DNA from: Amphibacillus sediminis NBRC 103570
GTDB lineage: Bacteria; Bacillota; Bacilli; Bacillales; Amphibacillaceae
Length of the DNA stretch: 64,000 nt
Assembly (NCBI RefSeq): GCF_001552275.1
Contig: NZ_BCQW01000019.1
Span: 1-64,000, forward strand
Direction of reading: 5' to 3'
The notes under the pieces: model-generated
What the model was told of the DNA's origin: nothing
Database searches by the model: none
Seen by the model: the letters and a program-made list of their open reading frames with translations, nothing else
Shown here: piece after piece, positions 19,097 through 29,711 of the stretch
Layout: each line of letters opens with the position of its first letter
Position numbering within the stretch: position 1 is the first letter of the stretch
Position numbers and translations under genes: made by a program

Positions 19097-19875
19097 CTAT
19101 TTTAGCTGATATTTTAACTGAAAAACGTAAAGAAGTAGAACAATTAAAACAGCATTATCTGCCTCAGGAACGTCATGCACCATTGCATTCATTTTATCGC
19201 TATTGTCAACAGGCAGAGCAGATTCAAATTATTGCAGAATTTAAGCGAGCCTCTCCTTCTAAAGGAGTGATTAATGCTAAGCTTGATCCTCGTGCACAGG
19301 CGATTGCCTATCAAAAAGCAGGGGCTGCGATGATTTCTGTCCTTACTGACCAACCATTTTTTCAAGGTTCGTTTCAAGATTTGCGTGAGGTTCGTTCAGT
19401 TGTTGATCTCCCCATCCTAAATAAGGATTTTATCATTGATGAGATTCAAATTGATCGGGCTTACCAACAGGGTGCTGATGTGATTTTACTTATTGCCGCG
19501 GCACTACCCGAACAGCGACTTGAACAATTATATCATTATGCGACTAAGCTTGGCTTAGAAGTTTTACTTGAGGTACACGATCCGAGCGAATTAGCTTTGG
19601 CGAAGCAAATAGGAGCAAGCTTAATTGGTGTAAATAATCGGAATCTTAAGACATTTGAAGTGGATTTGGCTGTGACTGAGGCATTAGCTAAACTTATTGA
19701 TCATTCTAAGCAAATACTGATTAGTGAAAGTGGCATCAAGAATAGTACTGATGTGGCTCGTGTACGACGTGCAGGGGCTAAGGCTATCTTAGTAGGAGAG
19801 ACAATGATGCGGTCCACTAAACTAGAGGACACGTTTACCAAGCTCACCGAAGCAGGTGCTAGTCATGCTGACTAA
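19093..19875 (+). CDS. trpC: indole-3-glycerol phosphate synthase
   Basis: Closes the indole ring from carboxyphenylaminodeoxyribulose phosphate. A 260-residue TIM barrel with EFKRASPSKG near residue 48, SVLTDQPFFQGS, LNKDFIIDEIQI, EVLLEVHD, GVNNRNLKTFEVD, ISESGI and ILVGETMM. The ATGA overlap with trpD points to coupled translation. It is separate from trpF, as in Bacillus, unlike the fused E. coli protein. Confidence 0.96.
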   Translation: MTILADILTEKRKEVEQLKQHYLPQERHAPLHSFYRYCQQAEQIQIIAEFKRASPSKGVINAKLDPRAQAIAYQKAGAAMISVLTDQPFFQGSFQDLREVRSVVDLPILNKDFIIDEIQIDRAYQQGADVILLIAAALPEQRLEQLYHYATKLGLEVLLEVHDPSELALAKQIGASLIGVNNRNLKTFEVDLAVTEALAKLIDHSKQILISESGIKNSTDVARVRRAGAKAILVGETMMRSTKLEDTFTKLTEAGASHAD

Positions 19876-20467
19876 AATCTGTGGAATTCAGACTGAAGCT
19901 GATGCTTTAGCTGCAACAAAGTCAGGTGCAGATTTGCTTGGTTTTGTCTTTGCAGATAGTAAGCGTCAAGTTACCGTAGAGCAAGTGCAACGAATAAAAG
20001 CAGGCTTGTCGAGTCAAGTGCAAACAGTTGGCGTGTTCGTCAATCTGCCTATCACGCAAATTAATCAGGTGGCTAGTTTAATTGGCCTCGATTATGTTCA
20101 ATTACATGGTCAGGAGTCAGTTGAACAATGTAAGGCAAGTTTAAAGCCAGTTATTAAAGCTTTTTCGATAAATAGTCGACAAGACTTGGAGCAGGTTAAA
20201 GATTATTTACCTTATGTTGCCTATGTTTTACTTGATGGCTCAAAAGCTGGTAGTGGCCAGACGTTTGATTGGCGTTTAATTGACGCCTTTGATGCGATCA
20301 AAGACTGTTTTATTTTGGCGGGGGGATTAAATCCGGAAAATGTAAAATCAGCGATTACCTACACCAGTCCGATCGGAGTGGATGTCTCAAGTGGTGTTGA
20401 AACTAATGGTATAAAAGATCCGAATAAGATACAGGATTTTATAACAAATGCAAAGAAGGTTAGGTGA
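19865..20467 (+). CDS. trpF: phosphoribosylanthranilate isomerase
   Basis: Amadori isomerase of tryptophan synthesis, about 200 residues. KICGIQTEADA (catalytic Cys at residue 6), GFVFADSKRQV, VGVFVN, VQLHGQES, VLLDGSKAGSGQTFDW and LAGGLNPENV are typical TIM-barrel motifs of TrpF. ATG 19865 is chosen over GTG 19856 because AGGTG lies six bases before it. It overlaps the end of trpC by 11 bases. Confidence 0.95.
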   Translation: MLTKICGIQTEADALAATKSGADLLGFVFADSKRQVTVEQVQRIKAGLSSQVQTVGVFVNLPITQINQVASLIGLDYVQLHGQESVEQCKASLKPVIKAFSINSRQDLEQVKDYLPYVAYVLLDGSKAGSGQTFDWRLIDAFDAIKDCFILAGGLNPENVKSAITYTSPIGVDVSSGVETNGIKDPNKIQDFITNAKKVR

Positions 20468-20473
20468 AAAGAA

Positions 20474-21679
20474 ATGACAAACTATCAGCAACCCAATCAA
20501 GCTGGACATTATGGTTCATTTGGAGGTCGATTTGTACCCGAGACATTAATGCCAGCAGTTATTGAGCTAGAGCAGGCTTATCAACAAGCAGTTAGTGATC
20601 CTGAATTTAATAAAATGTTTGATTTTTATCTAAAGCAATATGTCGGTCGAGAGACGCCACTTTATTTTGCAGAACGATTAACGAACCATCTAGGTGGAGC
20701 TAAAATCTACCTGAAGCGTGAGGACCTTAACCATACTGGGGCACATAAAATTAATAATGCGTTGGGTCAGGCATTACTAACCGTTAGAATGGGCAAAAAA
20801 AAGGTAGTTGCTGAAACGGGAGCTGGACAACACGGTGTCGCAACAGCGACTGTTTGTGCCCTGCTTGGTTTGGAATGCATTGTATTTATGGGTGAAGAGG
20901 ATATTCGCCGTCAAAAACTAAATGTTTTTCGAATGGAGCTGCTTGGGGCTAGGGTTGTCAGTGTCAGTCAAGGTAATGGCACTTTAAAAGATGCCGTTAA
21001 TGAAGCACTGCGTTACTGGGTTGCTAATGTAGAAGATACGCATTATATCATTGGTTCAGTTGTAGGCCCTCACCCTTTTCCACAAATTGTTCGCGATTTT
21101 CAAAGTGTAATTGGCATGGAAACACGGGCACAATTTGATGATATGGTGGGAGGACGTCCAGATGCTGTGGTAGCTTGTATCGGTGGCGGGAGTAATGCAA
21201 TGGGGATGTTTTATCCTTTTGTCAATGATCAAGGTGTTAAGCTATATGGTGTAGAAGCAGGTGGCGCTGGTATTGACACGGGAAAACATGCTGCTACCTT
21301 AACAGAAGGGAAAGTTGGTATTCTGCATGGTACAATGACTTATTTACTCCAAGATGATGATGGTCAAATTATTGAACCACATTCTATTTCCGCTGGATTA
21401 GATTATCCTGGTGTTGGGCCAGAACATAGTCATTTTAAAGAAATAAATCGTGTCAAATACGAATCCATTACCGATGCTGAGGCACTAGCAGGGTTAAAGC
21501 TATTATCTCAAACAGAAGGAATTATCCCTGCGTTAGAGAGTGCCCATGCTGTCGCCTACACAGAGAAGTTAGCTAAACAAATGCGTCCAGACCAATCGAT
21601 TGTTATTTGTTTATCAGGCCGAGGTGATAAGGACGTTGAAGCCGTTAAAGATGCGTTAGGGGGGAAGATCAGTGACTAA
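20474..21679 (+). CDS. trpB: tryptophan synthase beta chain
   Basis: PLP enzyme that condenses indole with serine. The 401-residue protein opens with [18 protein letters not shown]. The PLP lysine is in [18 protein letters not shown], the catalytic EdgeAGQHG region is [13 protein letters not shown], and the phosphate loop is [16 protein letters not shown] is near the end. AGGTGAAAAGAA precedes the ATG. It overlaps the trpA start by eight bases, consistent with stoichiometric synthesis of the alpha2-beta2 complex. Confidence 0.97.
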   Translation: MTNYQQPNQAGHYGSFGGRFVPETLMPAVIELEQAYQQAVSDPEFNKMFDFYLKQYVGRETPLYFAERLTNHLGGAKIYLKREDLNHTGAHKINNALGQALLTVRMGKKKVVAETGAGQHGVATATVCALLGLECIVFMGEEDIRRQKLNVFRMELLGARVVSVSQGNGTLKDAVNEALRYWVANVEDTHYIIGSVVGPHPFPQIVRDFQSVIGMETRAQFDDMVGGRPDAVVACIGGGSNAMGMFYPFVNDQGVKLYGVEAGGAGIDTGKHAATLTEGKVGILHGTMTYLLQDDDGQIIEPHSISAGLDYPGVGPEHSHFKEINRVKYESITDAEALAGLKLLSQTEGIIPALESAHAVAYTEKLAKQMRPDQSIVICLSGRGDKDVEAVKDALGGKISD

Positions 21680-22457
21680 AGTTAAATTGGAGCAAGCCTT
21701 TGCCCATACCTTATCAAGAAACGATAAAATCTTTGTACCGTATATTATGGCTGGTGACGGGGGATTAGACATACTTCCTGAGCAGATTGATTTTCTGGCA
21801 AAAGCGGGTGCTACAGCTATCGAACTCGGCATTCCCTTTTCTGATCCAGTTGCTGATGGCCCAACTATCCAAGAAGCAGGCTTACGTGCGTTAGCTAATG
21901 GGACAACATTAACCAAGGTGCTTGACAGGTTGGCTGAAACAAAAGGGAATCGTGACATTCCAATTGTATTAATGACCTATTTAAATCCCATTTATTTATA
22001 TGGGACGAATAAATTTGCTAAAGCCTGTCTAGACGCGGGAGTAGCTGGAGTTATTGTTCCAGACTTACCATTAGAAGAATCGGCATTGTTAAAAGACGAC
22101 CTAACTAGGCATGAGATTGCACTTATTCAGTTAGTAGCGCTCACAAGCCCGCAGGAACGTCTTGAGCGTATTGCTAGTCAGACAGAAGGATTTCTATATG
22201 CTGTAACCGTAACAGGAACAACGGGTACTCGAACAGCCTTTGCTGATCAAGTCGGTACGTATTTACACAATCTAAAACAAATAAGTCCAGTCCCTGTATT
22301 AGCAGGCTTTGGTGTATCAACACCTGAACATGTTCAATCATTAAGTCACTATTGCGATGGGGTGGTCGTTGGTAGTAAGATCGTAGCAAGTCTGAATCAA
22401 GGGAAGCAAACAGAAATTAAATCTCTCATTGATGCAGCTAAGAGTAGGTCCAAATAA
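21672..22457 (+). CDS. trpA: tryptophan synthase alpha chain
   Basis: Cleaves indole-3-glycerol phosphate and passes indole to TrpB. The 261-residue TIM barrel contains [17 protein letters not shown], with the catalytic Glu and Asp, and [21 protein letters not shown] and [10 protein letters not shown]. The start is GTG behind GGGGGGAAG and overlaps the end of trpB. Last gene of the trp operon. Confidence 0.96.
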   Translation: MTKVKLEQAFAHTLSRNDKIFVPYIMAGDGGLDILPEQIDFLAKAGATAIELGIPFSDPVADGPTIQEAGLRALANGTTLTKVLDRLAETKGNRDIPIVLMTYLNPIYLYGTNKFAKACLDAGVAGVIVPDLPLEESALLKDDLTRHEIALIQLVALTSPQERLERIASQTEGFLYAVTVTGTTGTRTAFADQVGTYLHNLKQISPVPVLAGFGVSTPEHVQSLSHYCDGVVVGSKIVASLNQGKQTEIKSLIDAAKSRSK

Positions 22458-22472
22458 GCAAGGATCTGCTCT

Positions 22473-22667
22473 CTACTGCTGATGCATATAATGCGCAATT
22501 GAGGTGTTGGAAGTGATTTTACCTTCATTTAATTCGATCAAATGATCAAATAAAGGATTGTTACCTAGTTCTTTATCATGTGCAGCAATAATAATTGTTT
22601 TACCATTACGCTTAAGTTGCTCAAGCAGTTGCATGACTTTCATATAATGGGGATCATTCAGTGTCAT
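22473..22667 (-). pseudogene. C-terminal fragment of an ABC transporter ATPase
   Basis: The 64-residue frame begins MTLNDPHYMKVMQLLEQL and contains KTIIIAAHDKELGN, the D-loop/H-loop end (switch histidine) of an ABC ATP-binding subunit. The Walker A, Q-loop and signature motifs are absent and no partner permease is nearby. An AAAAAGGA run precedes the ATG, but this is probably chance. It is a remnant and not a working gene; the convergent trpA stop lies 15 bases away. Confidence 0.65.
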
Positions 22668-22731
22668 TTCCTTTTTTGTATTAATAAAATTGGAGATTTC
22701 TCACTAACATCAATGATGATTCAATCAAAGA

Positions 22732-22758
22732 AGACCGTTAGCCTTTTGGGTTAACGGT
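22732..22758. terminator. hairpin, possible weak terminator
   Basis: GACCGTTA and TAACGGTC enclose a short loop, followed on the + strand by only a few T residues (CCTTCT). It could end trp transcripts that run through the ABC fragment. Confidence 0.4.
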
Positions 22759-22778
22759 CCTTCTCATGCCTTTTGTTA

Positions 22779-22985
22779 TCACAGAATGCTAGACCCTTGG
22801 AGTTGTATTTTCTCATCCCCGATTTCAATTTCATCAGTTAAAATCCCAGAAAAAGAGTTGGTGATCAATTTCAAAGGCAAAATAGATTTTTTCGACCTCT
22901 GACTCCAAATTTGCATCAGCTGGTAAGTTATCAGGGTAATATGCTAATAGTAATCACATATGTTCCCATCATTGATTCATCAAAA
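22779..22985 (-). pseudogene. frameshifted remnant of an unidentified gene
   Basis: Reading the minus strand with at least one frame change gives AYYPDNLPADANLESEVEKI and then LKLITNSFSGILTDEIEIGD followed by EKIQLQGSSIL and a stop. The two segments have protein-like composition and join near 22880. Earlier sequence (MMGTYVIT) is in a third frame. I do not recognise the family. There is no ribosome site. I interpret it as an eroded gene. Confidence 0.4.
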
Positions 22986-23052
22986 ATGGTCTTTCATGCT
23001 TGAATTATTGTGTATAAACCCTCAAATAGATTCTGAAAAATGTCCAAAGTTA

Positions 23053-23083
23053 TTGACATATTTGGAGAATTTGTTGTTATAAT
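23053..23083 (+). promoter_or_regulatory. promoter of the XRE-deformylase pair
   Basis: TTGACA (23053-23058) and TATAAT (23078-23083) are both perfect but spaced 19 bases apart, slightly long, which would suit regulated or activator-dependent use. Confidence 0.65.
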
Positions 23084-23110
23084 ATTAGTGTACTTTGAAA
23101 GGTGATGCTG

Positions 23111-23302
23111 TTGAAAAATAAAATTAAAGTATTACGGAAGAAGTTGGGGATCACACAAGAACAACTTGCCAAAGAGTGTGGAGTTGTGAGACAAACAATA
23201 AATTGTATAGAGAATGATAAATATGATCCCACACTAGAACTGGCTTTCAAATTATCAAAAACGTTAAGAGTAAAGGTAGATGAATTGTTTATTTATGAGT
23301 AA
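23111..23302 (+). CDS. small XRE-family transcriptional regulator
   Basis: A 63-residue protein that consists only of a Cro/C1-type helix-turn-helix: KIKVLRKKLGITQEQLAKEC, VVRQTINCIENDKYDPTLEL and the tail FKLSKTLRVKVDELF. It resembles the tiny YgzD/YozG-type regulators of Bacillus, often paired with a membrane or stress gene. TTG 23111 is preferred, seven bases after AAAGGTG; ATG 23105 abuts that site. Its stop overlaps the likely start of the following deformylase (ATGAGTAA), so the two should be co-expressed. Confidence 0.8.
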   Translation: MKNKIKVLRKKLGITQEQLAKECGVVRQTINCIENDKYDPTLELAFKLSKTLRVKVDELFIYE

Positions 23303-23870
23303 ATTTCATTCAGATTATATTATAACAATGAAAGATATTGTAAGGGAAAAAAACGAAATCCTACGTCAACCAACACAAAAGGTGATGGTACCTCCATCTA
23401 ATGAAGATAAGCAAACATTAACTTGTATGATGCATTTCTTGAAAAATAGTCAAGATCCCTACCTATCCAAAAAATATAAACTGCGCGCAGGGGTTGGCTT
23501 ATCAGCGAATCAGATTGGTTTGAATAAACGTATGTTCGTAGCTTATTTAACTGATGAGGAAGGACAAAAGCATGAATATACCCTAATTAATCCAAAAATA
23601 ATCAGCCATTCTGTTTCCACGATTTATATGTCACCCAGTGAAGGCTGCCTGTCTGTTGATCGCGATATAAAAGGTTTTGTCCCAAGATATGAGCGAATTA
23701 AAGTAAAAGGGCTTAATTTAGAAGGAGAAGAAATAGTATTAAAACTTAAAGGCTATTCCTCTATTGTTATTCAACATGAAATAGATCACCTAAATGGAAT
23801 TATGTTTTATGATCGTATTAATAAAGAAAATCCTTTCAAATTACCGGAAAATTGTAAAATGTTGTGCTAA
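23295..23870 (+). CDS. peptide deformylase (YkrB/Def2-like)
   Basis: Removes the formyl group from N-terminal methionine. All three family motifs are present: GVGLSANQIG (motif 1, usually G-GLAAPQ-G, Gln kept), EGCLS with metal-ligand Cys118, and QHEIDH with His161, Glu162 and His165. Residues after TMKDIVRE match the longer type-2 Gram-positive deformylases, which begin MITMKDI. The start is uncertain: ATG 23295 overlaps the XRE stop and suits coupling, whereas ATG 23328 has no ribosome site. Its pairing with an XRE regulator is unusual for a housekeeping enzyme and suggests a regulated or resistance-type second copy. Confidence 0.85.
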   Translation: MSKFHSDYIITMKDIVREKNEILRQPTQKVMVPPSNEDKQTLTCMMHFLKNSQDPYLSKKYKLRAGVGLSANQIGLNKRMFVAYLTDEEGQKHEYTLINPKIISHSVSTIYMSPSEGCLSVDRDIKGFVPRYERIKVKGLNLEGEEIVLKLKGYSSIVIQHEIDHLNGIMFYDRINKENPFKLPENCKMLC

Positions 23871-23911
23871 AAATTACGCATTAGGTCAGTATTCAAAGCT
23901 GTGAAGCGGCG

Positions 23912-23940
23912 ATGAGCTGTTAGTTGACAGCTCATTTTTA
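23912..23940 (+). terminator. Rho-independent terminator
   Basis: ATGAGCTGT and ACAGCTCAT form a 9-bp stem with a six-base loop followed by TTTTTA, ending the XRE-deformylase operon. Between 23941 and 24315 I see no gene, repeat or signal. Confidence 0.8.
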
Positions 23941-24315
23941 ATGATGTCTGGTAGAGTATATGACAGAGGAGTTATTATGGTGGATTATCATGTTCTATTG
24001 GATCATTCTAATAGGGTCCAGTCGTATGTATAAATGATAGGTGGCCATTGGTATGGAGCGTTCAAATAATCTAGAGTTTAAAATATTTCAACAGTATCTA
24101 ATTATCTAGTTTTAAGGGTAATCTAACCATCATGGATGAAATTGATTGAGATGCCTATTTTCTACCCTATTTGATCCGGTTATCACTACCCTTATCAACT
24201 TTAAAAATTAAGAATGTAATTGATCAAACAGATATTAGAAAAAGTATGCAACAAATCAGGGTATTTGCCTAAAGATTGTGGTGTTTAGATATGAGATGAA
24301 TGAGCGTTCCAATAC

Positions 24316-24347
24316 AAAAATGCTGAGACAGAGCCTCAGCATTTTTT
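24316..24347. terminator. bidirectional terminator after NADH oxidase
   Basis: TGCTGAG and CTCAGCA pair around a short loop, with AAAAA on the left and TTTTTT on the right, so it ends transcripts on either strand; it lies 14 bases after the oxidase stop. Confidence 0.8.
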
Positions 24348-24360
24348 GTATATCTAATAT

Positions 24361-25713
24361 TTATTTTACAGTCGTTTCTACTTCTTGTTGCATAGCCTGT
24401 AATGCCACTTCATTCAAGTAGTTAACAGGCTTGTTAAAGTGTGGTTGGAAGAAGAAATCGGTTAGAGCTAGTTGCTCAATGGTCATATCGTTAGCAATCG
24501 CAACACTTACAGTATTAACAACCTGTGTTAAATCGGTATCTGAAATGACTTGAGCCCCTACTACACGGTGACTACTCACTTCATAAACAAGCTTTAACTT
24601 AATCACATTGTTTTCAGGCATGAAGTCTGGACGGTAGGTCTCTTCTAGGTAAGCAGAACGAACCTCAATACCATTGATTTCGGCAGCAGTTTCAGTTAAA
24701 CCAGTTGAACCAATGTAGTGGTTGTAAATCTTCAATCCAGATGTTCCTTGTGTACCTGGGTGTGGAAGCTTAGCTTCAACTAGGTTTTGGGCGACTAAAG
24801 TCCCCATACGTACAGCATTCGTGGCTAATGGAATATAAGCTGATTGCTTTGTAGGGTTATAAGGTACTGCACAGCAGTCACCTGCTGCGTATACATCTTT
24901 AGCGCTTGTACGCATGTATTCATCGACAATAATTGCACCATTTGGTAGCATGTCAACTTGGCCTTTAATAAGTTCTGTATTCGGACGGAAGCCAATACAC
25001 ATCACGACTAAATCCGCTTTAACTTCACCTTCATTTGTTAATACCTTCTCGACTTTACCGTTGCCTTCAAAGCCAGAAACAGTTTGGTTTAAGAGTAAGT
25101 TAACGCCTTTGTCACGGAAAGATTGTTCGACTGGATCAGTAAAGGTTTTATCTAAATAGCGATTTAAAATACGTGATTCAGCATCAATTAAAGTAACATT
25201 TTTGCCGTTTTCTTCAAATGCCTCAACTAATTCAACACCAATGTAGCCACCACCAACGACTGTTACATTTTCAACATTTTCAGAACGACGAATAATCTCT
25301 TTGGCATGGTCATAATTTTTACATAAAACAACGTTTTCTAAATCTGAGCCTGGGATTGGTGGTGTAATAGGCCAAGATCCAGTCGTAATAATTAATTTAT
25401 CGTAAGTGTGTGTAGCAACTTCACCCGTATTTAAATCTTTAGCAATAAGGTGTTTCTTTTCAATATCAACACTTGCAACTTCGTGTTCCATGTGCATTTT
25501 AATACCTTGCTCTTGAAACCCTTCAACCGATGCATAGAAAAGCGATTCAGCTTTTTCTACAACACCACCCACATAAAGTGCAATTCCACAGGATAAGAAT
25601 GAAACAGTATTGTTTCGCTCAAATACCTCGATTTGCGCATCTGGATATAGAGCTAAGGTGTTCTTAATCGCTGCTGTTCCTGCGTGAGTACATCCAATTA
25701 CGGCTACTTTCAT
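24361..25713 (-). CDS. nox: NADH oxidase, FAD-dependent (water-forming type)
   Basis: A 450-residue flavoprotein disulfide reductase-family enzyme. It has an N-terminal FAD motif (VIGCTHAG), the single redox-active Cys42 in SFLSCGIALYVGG, the NAD motif VVGGGYIGVEL, the FAD motif VYAAGDC and the C-terminal dimerisation domain. This Nox branch reduces oxygen to water with NADH and regenerates NAD in fermenting cells. CoA-disulfide reductases and NADH peroxidases share the fold and cannot be fully excluded. GGAGG lies nine bases before the ATG. A strong promoter with a Rex-like site just upstream fits control by the NADH/NAD ratio. Monocistronic. Confidence 0.88.
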   Translation of the reverse strand: MKVAVIGCTHAGTAAIKNTLALYPDAQIEVFERNNTVSFLSCGIALYVGGVVEKAESLFYASVEGFQEQGIKMHMEHEVASVDIEKKHLIAKDLNTGEVATHTYDKLIITTGSWPITPPIPGSDLENVVLCKNYDHAKEIIRRSENVENVTVVGGGYIGVELVEAFEENGKNVTLIDAESRILNRYLDKTFTDPVEQSFRDKGVNLLLNQTVSGFEGNGKVEKVLTNEGEVKADLVVMCIGFRPNTELIKGQVDMLPNGAIIVDEYMRTSAKDVYAAGDCCAVPYNPTKQSAYIPLATNAVRMGTLVAQNLVEAKLPHPGTQGTSGLKIYNHYIGSTGLTETAAEINGIEVRSAYLEETYRPDFMPENNVIKLKLVYEVSSHRVVGAQVISDTDLTQVVNTVSVAIANDMTIEQLALTDFFFQPHFNKPVNYLNEVALQAMQQEVETTVK

Positions 25714-25788
25714 GACTTGTCATCCTCCATCTTTTAGGTTCATTATTTCACATTTAGCAATAAACATACATAAAATCTTACAAAACTT

Positions 25789-25817
25789 ATTATACCTATT
25801 AGTTTTTTAAGTCGCAA
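25789..25817 (-). promoter_or_regulatory. nox promoter
   Basis: On the minus strand TTGCGA (25817-25812) and TATAAT (25794-25789) are 17 bases apart, a good sigma-A promoter about 75 bases before the nox ATG. Confidence 0.75.
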
Positions 25818-25822
25818 GGGAT

Positions 25823-25840
25823 TTGTGTTATATTTCACAA
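25823..25840. promoter_or_regulatory. Rex-like operator
   Basis: TTGTGTTATATTTCACAA matches the 18-bp Rex pattern TTGTGAANNNNTTCACAA in 16 of 18 positions, taking N as free. It lies five bases upstream of the nox -35 box, where NADH-sensing Rex could repress. Confidence 0.7.
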
Positions 25841-25871
25841 ACTTTTTCGAATAACCTTATAATAACGGGTT

Positions 25872-25886
25872 ATGAAAGCGATGACG
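25872..25886 (+). promoter_or_regulatory. candidate cre (CcpA) site upstream of nox
   Basis: ATGAAAGCGATGACG fits the cre pattern WTGNAANCGNWNNCW except at its last base. It sits about 55 bases upstream of the -35 box, a position known for CcpA activation of genes such as pta and ackA. Inference. From 25887 to 26048 nothing else is seen. Confidence 0.4.
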
Positions 25887-26048
25887 AAAATAAATTCACA
25901 AAGTCGATACGTATTATACATAGCTAATTAAAATGTCTAGAAAGCCTTGTTTATTTAGAATTCAAGATAAAATCAAGGTCACTCTAGTCTCCATTTGTGA
26001 AATGGTAGAAGGGACTATACAGGACGTTAGATTAGATTACTTATATCG

Positions 26049-26080
26049 AAAAAAACCGGACAAGCGCATACTTATCCGGT
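26049..26080 (-). terminator. Rho-independent terminator
   Basis: On the minus strand ACCGGA and TCCGGT (inner pairing TAAG/CTTG) are followed by a run of seven T, 53 bases after the ABC-F stop. Confidence 0.75.
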
Positions 26081-26132
26081 CTACCTCATTTTGATTTTTA
26101 CTTAAATCCTTTTGTTTCGTTTTAACCTGCTT

Positions 26133-27848
<1,716 letters not shown>

Positions 27849-28032
27849 TCAAATTAATTGAGACAGAATATGTCATGTAAAAGGATGATGAGTCTAAGCT
27901 TACTCTATGTCTTAATTAGAAACACAAGCCAAAAATTTATTCATGGCCGATGGCTAAATTGATCATATCTGTTAGAAAATTGGGCATAACAATAAGGAGT
28001 AAAAAAAAATAGTTTGAATTCGAGCTAATTAA

Positions 28033-28062
28033 TTGACATTGAAAAATCAAGCTCGGTATACT
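28033..28062 (+). promoter_or_regulatory. promoter of the Frm2-like nitroreductase
   Basis: TTGACA (28033-28038) and TATACT (28057-28062) are spaced 18 bases. The rest of the gap from 27753 holds no gene or repeat that I can see. Confidence 0.7.
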
Positions 28063-28121
28063 AAGCGTGTTATGATAAAACTTTGTGTATTTTAGCACAA
28101 AAAATTGAGGAGGCAATGAGA

Positions 28122-28721
28122 ATGGCAAAGGATTTTTATCAAGCGGTAGAAGATCGTCGCTCTATTTATGTCATTAGTGACGAGAAGGTTGTACCAGAAG
28201 AACGTGTACAAGAAGTGGTGGAGTTTGCGATTAAGCATACCCCATATTCCTTTAACGCGACGAGCGGACGTATCGTACTATTATTTGGTGATGAGCACAA
28301 AGCACTTTGGGACTTAACAAAAGAAGAGTTGCGCAAAATTGTGCCAGCAGAAAACTTTGCTGATACGGATAACAAAATTGAAAGCTTTAAATCTGGGTAT
28401 GGAACGGTATTATTCTTTGAAGATCAAGATGTAGTAAAAGGTCTTCAAGAGCAATTTGCCTTATATAAGGAAAACTTCCCAATTTGGTCAGAACAGGCAT
28501 CAGGTATTCTTCAATATGTTGTTTGGACAGCGCTAGAAAATGAAGGTTTGGGTGCCACCTTACAGCATTATAATCCACTTATCGATGAAGAAGTTAAGCA
28601 ACGCTGGCAAACACCAGATAGCTGGTTACTTCGGGCTCAAATGCCATTTGGAAAACCAGAAGCTGAAGCAGGCGAAAAAGAATTCCAGCCAATTGCAGAG
28701 CGAATCAAAGTATTTAAATAA
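28122..28721 (+). CDS. nitroreductase family protein (Frm2/CinD-like)
   Basis: A 199-residue FMN-dependent oxidoreductase. It starts FYQAVEDRRSIYVISDEKVV and has SFNATSGRIVLLFGDEH, GYGTVLFFEDQD, WTALENEGLGATLQHYNP and the ending RAQMPFGKP. These features match the Frm2/Hbn1 branch, which includes Lactococcus CinD. It probably reduces nitro compounds or quinones with NAD(P)H and may belong to oxidative or metal stress defence. ATG 28122 is nine bases after GAGGAG; upstream in-frame codons lack spacing. Monocistronic, with its own promoter and terminator. Confidence 0.88.
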   Translation: MAKDFYQAVEDRRSIYVISDEKVVPEERVQEVVEFAIKHTPYSFNATSGRIVLLFGDEHKALWDLTKEELRKIVPAENFADTDNKIESFKSGYGTVLFFEDQDVVKGLQEQFALYKENFPIWSEQASGILQYVVWTALENEGLGATLQHYNPLIDEEVKQRWQTPDSWLLRAQMPFGKPEAEAGEKEFQPIAERIKVFK

Positions 28722-28728
28722 TGTTTCG

Positions 28729-28759
28729 ATACCGATCCTTTGCGAAGGATCGGTATTTT
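28729..28759 (+). terminator. Rho-independent terminator
   Basis: ATACCGATCCTT and AAGGATCGGTAT form a perfect 12-bp stem on a four-base loop followed by TTT, just after the nitroreductase stop. Confidence 0.88.
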
Positions 28760-28835
28760 AAATGATTTGAGCCTGACGTATTTTGCAAAGAATCGATCGA
28801 CCAGCACCTATTATTACTCGTAAGCCACAAAAAAA

Positions 28836-29675
28836 TTATTTTAAGCCTGCGTCACGCTGGTAAAGATCCTGTAGGCTTTTGGTCATCACACCGACTTTAC
28901 CTGTGCCAATTTTTTTCCCATCAATTTCTACCACAGGGAGTACTTCGATGCCACTACTGGTCAAAAAGACCTCATTAGCCTCAAGTAAATCTGAAACAGA
29001 GTAATAGGCTTCAACTACAGGAATTTCATTTAATTTAGCTAATAAAATTAAGCGATTGCGAACACAACCATGTAAAATCCGCTCAGTTGCTGGATGTGTT
29101 ATGATTACATCATCTTTCACTATAAACACGTTAGCAGCTGTTGATTCTGTGACAATCTGGTCACGATGTAGGATCGCATCAAATGCTCCTTGTTCAAATG
29201 CTTCTTGCTTGGCCAACACATTGGGCAACAGGTTTAAGCTTTTAATATAGCAATAGTGCCAGCGAATATCTTGCTTTGTTATAGCCTTGATACCTGTTTT
29301 AATCTGTTCAAGCGGTCGTGCAAGCTTATCGGTGTAGGCGAAGAAGTTTGGTTCACAGTCAGGGAAAAGGTGTAGGCGCTTTGCAGAACCACGGGTTATT
29401 TGCAAGTAGATTAAACCATCCTCTGTTAGCCGATTTTCATTAATTAACGCCAAAAGCTGTTGCCGTAAATGTTCCTTATCAAATGGAATGGTCAATTTAA
29501 TCGCTTCTGCTGAACGATACAATCGATCAAGATGTTCTGTCATTAAGTAAGGTCGACCTTGATAAACACGAATAACCTCATAAATACCATCACCAAACTG
29601 TAGGCCCCGCTCCTGATAAGGATAATGCAGGGCTTCACTAGCTACAAATCCTTGATTGGTTAATACGACAGCCAC
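28836..29675 (-). CDS. dat: D-amino acid aminotransferase
   Basis: Fold-type IV PLP transaminase of 279 residues that makes D-glutamate or D-alanine for peptidoglycan from 2-oxo acids. It shows YQERGLQFGDGIYEVIR, YLQITRGSAKR, the PLP lysine at 145 in YIKSLNLLPNVLAKQEA, VTESTAANVF and the C-terminal FLTSSGIEVLPV, typical of Dat and separating it from branched-chain enzymes. GTG 29675 is chosen because AAGGAG precedes it by seven to eight bases, whereas the earlier GTG overlaps that site. It converges on the nitroreductase and stands alone. Confidence 0.93.
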   Translation of the reverse strand: MAVVLTNQGFVASEALHYPYQERGLQFGDGIYEVIRVYQGRPYLMTEHLDRLYRSAEAIKLTIPFDKEHLRQQLLALINENRLTEDGLIYLQITRGSAKRLHLFPDCEPNFFAYTDKLARPLEQIKTGIKAITKQDIRWHYCYIKSLNLLPNVLAKQEAFEQGAFDAILHRDQIVTESTAANVFIVKDDVIITHPATERILHGCVRNRLILLAKLNEIPVVEAYYSVSDLLEANEVFLTSSGIEVLPVVEIDGKKIGTGKVGVMTKSLQDLYQRDAGLK

Positions 29676-29711
29676 TACCAACACTCCTTTTTAAAAAATA
29701 AATCAAATATG

